Positions 7,040-9,777 of a DNA stretch of 9,777 bases are shown here, one piece after another. Location: contig SEEY01000101.1 in assembly GCA_004211235.1 (NCBI GenBank), positions 1 through 9,777 on the forward strand, given 5' to 3'. This stretch comes from Rubrivivax sp. (lineage in GTDB: Bacteria; Pseudomonadota; Gammaproteobacteria; Burkholderiales; Burkholderiaceae). The notes under the pieces were generated by a model. The model was not told the DNA's origin and ran no database searches. It saw nothing but the letters and a program-made list of their open reading frames with translations. Position numbers and translations under genes: made by a program. Each line of letters starts with the position of its first letter. The first letter of the stretch is position 1.

Positions 7040-7773
7040 GGCAGGTCCTGTTGCATGTCGAGATTCAGGGAGGCGAACAACATGCCCTTTTCTTCGGCGC
7101 TGACCTGGGAGTCGATCTGGGGTTCGAGACAGGCGCGGTTGCGGCCTTCGGCCTTGGCGCGGTAGAGCTGGCGGTCGGCGCGCTCGGTCCACAGCAGCGG
7201 CGACGAACGCACCCACTGCGGGGCAAACGCGCCGCCCAGGCTGACGGTGACATTGAGCATCTGCCCCGGCCCGACCTCGATGCTGAGCTCCGAAACCCGC
7301 TCGCGCACGCGCTCGGCCACAGCCAGGCCCACATGGGTCGCGCAGTTGGGCAGGATGATGGCGAACTCCTCGCCGCCGACACGGGCCACGAGATCCATGG
7401 GCCGCACGGTCTGCGCGATGGCATTCGAGACGGCGCGGATGACATGGTCGCCGGCGACATGGCCATAGGTGTCGTTGACGGCCTTGAAGTGATCGATGTC
7501 GATCATCAGCAGCAGGGCCGCTTCGCCGGAGCGGGCGACGCGGTCGACCTCACGGGCCAGCGCCATCTCGAAACTGCGGCGGTTGACGAGCGCGGTCAGC
7601 GCATCCTTGCTTGACAGATCGCACAGCGCATCGAGCACGGACTGCAGCCACGCAGCCGTGAACGGCGCCTGATCCGGAAGCAGCGCCCCGGCCTGCTGCA
7701 GCAGCTGCAGGGCCTGATCCAGATCGAGCGCGGTGGCATCGATGAGTGCGGGGGCAGGATGGCGGTGTTCCAA
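7036..7773 (-). CDS. Diguanylate cyclase (GGDEF domain protein)
   Basis: A 245-residue soluble protein that should make cyclic di-GMP from two GTP. Residues 1-55 form a mostly helical N-terminal part I do not recognise, with no membrane segment. The GGDEF domain covers about 56-215: D92 in MIDIDHFKAVND for metal binding, N100, D109, and the catalytic GGEEF at 133-137. RPMD at 124-127 fits the RxxD inhibitory site, five residues before GGEEF, so product feedback is expected. About 30 polar and acidic residues follow the domain. The start is TTG at 7773: it is the only plausible start before the GGDEF domain, since the frame upstream has no ATG or GTG before a TAG at about 7822-7824. No Shine-Dalgarno is evident. 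The stop overlaps the flhG start by 4 bp (ATGA), so the two are probably coupled in translation and may act together in flagellar control. Confidence 0.9.
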   Translation of the reverse strand: MEHRHPAPALIDATALDLDQALQLLQQAGALLPDQAPFTAAWLQSVLDALCDLSSKDALTALVNRRSFEMALAREVDRVARSGEAALLLMIDIDHFKAVNDTYGHVAGDHVIRAVSNAIAQTVRPMDLVARVGGEEFAIILPNCATHVGLAVAERVRERVSELSIEVGPGQMLNVTVSLGGAFAPQWVRSSPLLWTERADRQLYRAKAEGRNRACLEPQIDSQVSAEEKGMLFASLNLDMQQDLP

Positions 7774-7983
7774 AGGCTGGCGGTGTGGCGAGCGGCTGGG
7801 GGATTGTGGTGTCGGGTCAGTCTAGCAGTGCAGCCCTCGCGCCCAGGTCGTGAAACAGGCACGTTCCTGAGGCCTGTTTCCACTATCGCGGCCCGGAGGA
7901 CGGACGTACAACGGACCCTGCAGTGCAGAATCGGCGCGCCACGTCAGACCTGCTGCGAGCGCCTACAAATCCGATCCTTCCCA
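7774..7983. promoter_or_regulatory. Divergent intergenic region upstream of the cyclase-flhG pair and cheR
   Basis: This 210-bp gap is the longest non-coding stretch in the window. It separates the leftward cyclase-flhG genes from rightward cheR, so promoters for both should lie here. On the minus strand, TGCTAGACT (7827-7819) resembles an extended -10 element (TGnTAnnnT); it would give a leader of about 40 nt to the TTG start, but no good -35 is seen. I found no convincing promoter for cheR and no good match to the flagellar sigma-28 consensus. Position makes the regulatory role likely; individual elements are weak. Confidence 0.5.
7852..7880. promoter_or_regulatory. Perfect 9-bp inverted repeat, candidate operator
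   Basis: GAAACAGGC at 7852-7860 and its exact reverse complement GCCTGTTTC at 7872-7880 are separated by 11 bases, giving about 20 bp centre to centre, or two helical turns. That geometry suits a dimeric regulator bound on one DNA face. The repeat lies 25 bp upstream of the weak minus-strand -10 candidate and 103 bp before cheR. There is no following T-run on either strand, so a terminator is less likely. The regulator is unknown. Confidence 0.45.
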
Positions 7984-8835
7984 ATGCCCGCACACGACCT
8001 CGCCCATGGCGGCGAATCCCTCGACCACGAGTTCAGCTTCAGCAAGGCCGACTTCGATCGTGTGCGCGAACTGATCTACAAGCACGCCGGCATCAGCCTG
8101 CACGATGGCAAGCACGCCATGGTCTACAGCCGGCTGTCGCGCCGACTGCGCGAGACGGGGCACAAGAGCTTCGGGAACTATCTGCAATGGCTGGAAGCGT
8201 CCAGCGGCCCCTCGGGCGCCGTCGAGTGGCAGGAGTTCGTCAACTGCCTGACGACCAACCTGACTTCGTTCTTTCGCGAGGAACACCACTTCCACGCCTT
8301 GAAGGATGACCTCAAGCCCTACGTCGGCAAGGGCGTGCGCATCTGGTGCTGCGCGGCGTCCACCGGCGAGGAACCCTATTCCATCCTGATGACCTGCAGC
8401 GAGGCCCTGGGGCCGGGTGCGTCGGTGCAGCTGGTGGCCAGCGACATCGACACCAATGTGCTGGCAGCCGCGAAGCGCGCTGTCTACAACGCCGATTCGC
8501 GCGGCCTGGATGCCACGCGGCTGAAGACCTTCTTCATGCGCGGCACGGGGGCCAATTCCGGCAAGATCCGCGTCAAGCCCGACCTGCAGCGCTGGGTGGA
8601 CTTCCGCCCGTTGAACCTGATGGACGCGCAGTGGCAGCTCGGCGACCCCTTTCACATGGTGTTCTGCCGCAACGTGATGATCTATTTCGATGCGCCGACA
8701 CAGCGCAAGGTTTTGGAGCGCATCCATCGCGTGATGCGGCCGGGCGGCCTGCTCTTTGTCGGCCACTCCGAGAACTTCACCGAATCCCGCGACCTGTTCA
8801 AGCTGCGCGGCAAAACCATTTACGAACGGGTCTGA
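7984..8835 (+). CDS. cheR: Chemotaxis protein methyltransferase CheR
   Basis: A 283-residue cytoplasmic enzyme that transfers methyl groups from S-adenosylmethionine to glutamates of chemoreceptors during adaptation. The N-terminal helical domain (about 15-85) contains FDRVRELIYKHAGISL and SRLSRRLR, matching the receptor-binding CheR-N domain. The C-terminal methyltransferase domain has NLTSFFRE (92-99), the SAM-binding loop AASTGEEPYS (124-133), ASDID (152-156) with D154 expected to contact SAM, and FCRNVMIYF (227-235). The C-terminus FVGHSENF...GKTIYERV is typical of CheR. I chose the ATG at 7984 because it gives the usual length. The frame stays open upstream to 7759, but that 75-residue extension crosses the intergenic region and is not CheR-like. 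No clear Shine-Dalgarno precedes the ATG. It is the first of a rightward cheR-cheD-cheB group, with no receptor or cheW gene before it. Confidence 0.96.
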   Translation: MPAHDLAHGGESLDHEFSFSKADFDRVRELIYKHAGISLHDGKHAMVYSRLSRRLRETGHKSFGNYLQWLEASSGPSGAVEWQEFVNCLTTNLTSFFREEHHFHALKDDLKPYVGKGVRIWCCAASTGEEPYSILMTCSEALGPGASVQLVASDIDTNVLAAAKRAVYNADSRGLDATRLKTFFMRGTGANSGKIRVKPDLQRWVDFRPLNLMDAQWQLGDPFHMVFCRNVMIYFDAPTQRKVLERIHRVMRPGGLLFVGHSENFTESRDLFKLRGKTIYERV

Positions 8836-8836
8836 C

Positions 8837-8917
8837 ATGACATTCCCTTCAAGCTCGCTCGCGTCACCGGCCACGAAGCCGGTGCACCCGTGGCTGCAAG
8901 CGACGGGGCGCCCCTGA
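8837..8917 (+). CDS. Small 26-codon ORF between cheR and cheD, hypothetical
   Basis: An ATG one base after the cheR stop opens a 26-residue frame (MTFPSSSLASPATKPVHPWL, then QATGRP). It ends in TGA one base before the cheD ATG. The peptide has no recognised motif and no clear Shine-Dalgarno of its own. Its tight fit, with TGA-C-ATG at both ends, suggests either a coupling mini-gene that brings ribosomes to cheD or the remnant of a deleted or duplicated segment. It could also be chance. Confidence 0.25.
   Translation: MTFPSSSLASPATKPVHPWLQATGRP
8865..8884 (+). other. Short hairpin inside the cheR-cheD gap
   Basis: CACCGGC at 8865-8871 and GCCGGTG at 8878-8884 pair perfectly over 7 bp around a 6-base loop, 34 bp before the cheD start. 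No T-run follows, so a terminator is unlikely. It could protect mRNA ends after processing or tune cheD translation. Chance is possible in GC-rich DNA. Confidence 0.25.
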
Positions 8918-8918
8918 C

Positions 8919-9584
8919 ATGAGTACCCCACTCGCATCGATGTCGACCATCGGCCATGGCAACCCGGTTGCCGTGGCCAAGGTCAACCAGCTCAAATCCC
9001 AGCCGCGCAAGCAGGGCGAAGCGTCGTTCTTCTTCTACGACGCCCACTTCAAGAACGCTGCCGTCAAGATCCTGCCCGGCGAGTATTTCGTCGACACGGA
9101 GGACCTGCTCGTCATGACGACGCTCGGCTCCTGCATCGCCGCCTGCCTGTGGGACCGCACGGCCAAGGTCGGTGGCATGAACCACTTCATGCTGCCCGAA
9201 GGCAACGGCGACTCCGGCCGCTACGGCTCGTTCGCCATGGAACTGCTGATCAACGAGATGATGAAGCGCGGTGCCAGCAAGGCGCGCATGGAAGCCAAGA
9301 TCTTCGGCGGCGGCGCCGTGATCTCGGGGATGAACTCGCTGAACGTGGGCGAGCGCAACACCAACTTCGTCATCGACTTTCTGAAACTCGAGCGCATTCC
9401 CATCGTGTCCAAGGACGTGATGGATGTGTACCCTCGCAAGGTCTGCTTCCTGCCGGCGAGCGGCAAGGCCATGGTCAAGCGCCTGGCCCCGACCAACACC
9501 GACGCGCTGGTTCAGCAGGACAAGGCCGCAATTCAAAAGGTGCAGCCCGTCGCCAGCAGCGGCGGCTCCATCGATCTGTTCTGA
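8919..9584 (+). CDS. cheD: Chemoreceptor glutamine deamidase CheD
   Basis: A 221-residue CheD, which deamidates selected glutamines of chemoreceptors to glutamate, creating methylation sites for CheR. The catalytic core shows TTLGSC (67-72), with C72 as expected nucleophile, and GGMNHFMLP (85-93), with H89 as the catalytic histidine. KIFGGGAV (127-134) and the GERNTNFV region (144-151) are also conserved in the family. It is longer than minimal CheD (about 160 residues): residues 1-45 form an N-terminal extension, and residues 185-221 form a polar tail ending in GGSIDLF. The ATG at 8919 gives the full extension; a second ATG at 8940 is possible. No strong Shine-Dalgarno is seen. The gene follows cheR by 83 bp and precedes cheB by 17 bp. 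Confidence 0.95.
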   Translation: MSTPLASMSTIGHGNPVAVAKVNQLKSQPRKQGEASFFFYDAHFKNAAVKILPGEYFVDTEDLLVMTTLGSCIAACLWDRTAKVGGMNHFMLPEGNGDSGRYGSFAMELLINEMMKRGASKARMEAKIFGGGAVISGMNSLNVGERNTNFVIDFLKLERIPIVSKDVMDVYPRKVCFLPASGKAMVKRLAPTNTDALVQQDKAAIQKVQPVASSGGSIDLF

Positions 9585-9588
9585 CCCC

Positions 9589-9593
9589 GGAGA
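9589..9593 (+). promoter_or_regulatory. Ribosome binding site of cheB
   Basis: GGAGA lies 8 nt before the ATG at 9602, in the 17-bp gap after cheD. It is the clearest Shine-Dalgarno in the chemotaxis group and fixes the cheB start. Confidence 0.7.
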
Positions 9594-9601
9594 AACCCGA
9601 C

Positions 9602-9777
9602 ATGGCCAAGACCAAAGTCGTGGTGGTGGACGACTCCGCGCTGGTGCGATCCATCCTGACCGAAATCATCAACCGCCAGACCGACATGGAATGCATCGGC
9701 GCGGCAGCAGACCCGCTGCTGGCGCGCGAGATGATCCGCACGCTGAACCCGGACGTCATCACGCTGGACGTCGAGAT
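9602..9777 (+). CDS. cheB: Chemotaxis protein-glutamate methylesterase CheB, 3' end missing
   Basis: Only the first 58 codons are present; the frame runs off the right edge. They encode the start of a receiver domain: [11 protein letters not shown] (6-16) with acidic pair D10/D11, and VITLDVE (52-58) with D56 as the phosphoacceptor. DDSALVR and TLDVEMP-type sequence, together with the position after cheR and cheD, point to CheB. CheB removes receptor methyl groups through a C-terminal esterase domain when its receiver is phosphorylated by CheA. The esterase domain lies outside the window, so another CheY-like protein cannot be strictly excluded. Confidence 0.9.
   Translation, partial: MAKTKVVVVDDSALVRSILTEIINRQTDMECIGAAADPLLAREMIRTLNPDVITLDVE

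Noticed and set aside
7825..7928. Direct repeat GCAGTGCAG at 7825-7833 and 7920-7928
   Set aside because: Nine bases 95 bp apart, one copy overlapping a CTGCA-TGCAG palindrome. No spacing or context suggests a function.
7970..7977. TCCGATCC as a sigma-28 flagellar -10 element before cheR
   Set aside because: It has only a partial match, no TAAA-type -35 at the right distance, and lies only a few bases from the start codon.
7759..7983. A 75-codon N-terminal extension of cheR
   Set aside because: It crosses the divergent intergenic region and the inverted repeat, is unlike CheR, and would make the protein unusually long.
7963..8937. A 324-codon minus-strand frame antisense to cheR
   Set aside because: It mirrors cheR in codon register; only the plus strand shows CheR motifs.

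Overview
The window is GC-rich DNA with tightly packed genes. It most likely comes from a motile betaproteobacterium of the order Burkholderiales, perhaps the Rubrivivax/Leptothrix/Roseateles group. That placement is inferred from codon use, the cheR-cheD-cheB order and protein style, and was not checked by any search. No tRNA, rRNA, CRISPR array, insertion sequence or integrase was seen.

Layout. (1) 1-606 (+): the 3' part of a TonB-like protein gene that enters from the left edge. A strong hairpin separates it from the convergent gene cluster. (2) 669-5728 (-): a four-gene light-signalling cluster, transcribed right to left. It encodes a single-domain response regulator, a bacteriophytochrome histidine kinase, a second single-domain (Rcp1-type) regulator, and a hybrid kinase with receiver domains at both ends. 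Gaps are 21 bp, 16 bp and an 8-bp overlap. (3) 5779-6195 (-): a group II truncated haemoglobin, 50 bp upstream of the cluster on the same strand. (4) 6242-7773 (-): a GGDEF diguanylate cyclase overlapping by 4 bp with an FlhG/FleN-type ATPase. (5) 7774-7983: a 210-bp divergent intergenic region with a perfect 9-bp inverted repeat. (6) 7984-9777 (+): cheR, a small 26-codon ORF, cheD, and the start of cheB, which runs off the right edge.

How the parts may work together. CheR, CheD and CheB set the methylation and deamidation state of chemoreceptors. FlhG controls flagellar number and placement, and the coupled cyclase makes c-di-GMP, which usually opposes motility. The bacteriophytochrome has the biliverdin cysteine, the PASDIP motif, the PHY tongue motif and an intact kinase core, so it should be a red/far-red sensor. 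Its cluster supplies four receiver domains but no DNA-binding or enzymatic output domain and no Hpt domain, so the output must lie outside the cluster. No heme oxygenase gene for making biliverdin is in the window. A link from light sensing to motility and c-di-GMP is suggested only by proximity.

There is no clearly unprecedented system here. The points most worth a second look are the output-less phytochrome phosphorelay with a globin beside it, the cyclase-flhG coupling, the inverted repeat in the divergent promoter region, and the duplicated junction around the small ORF between cheR and cheD.
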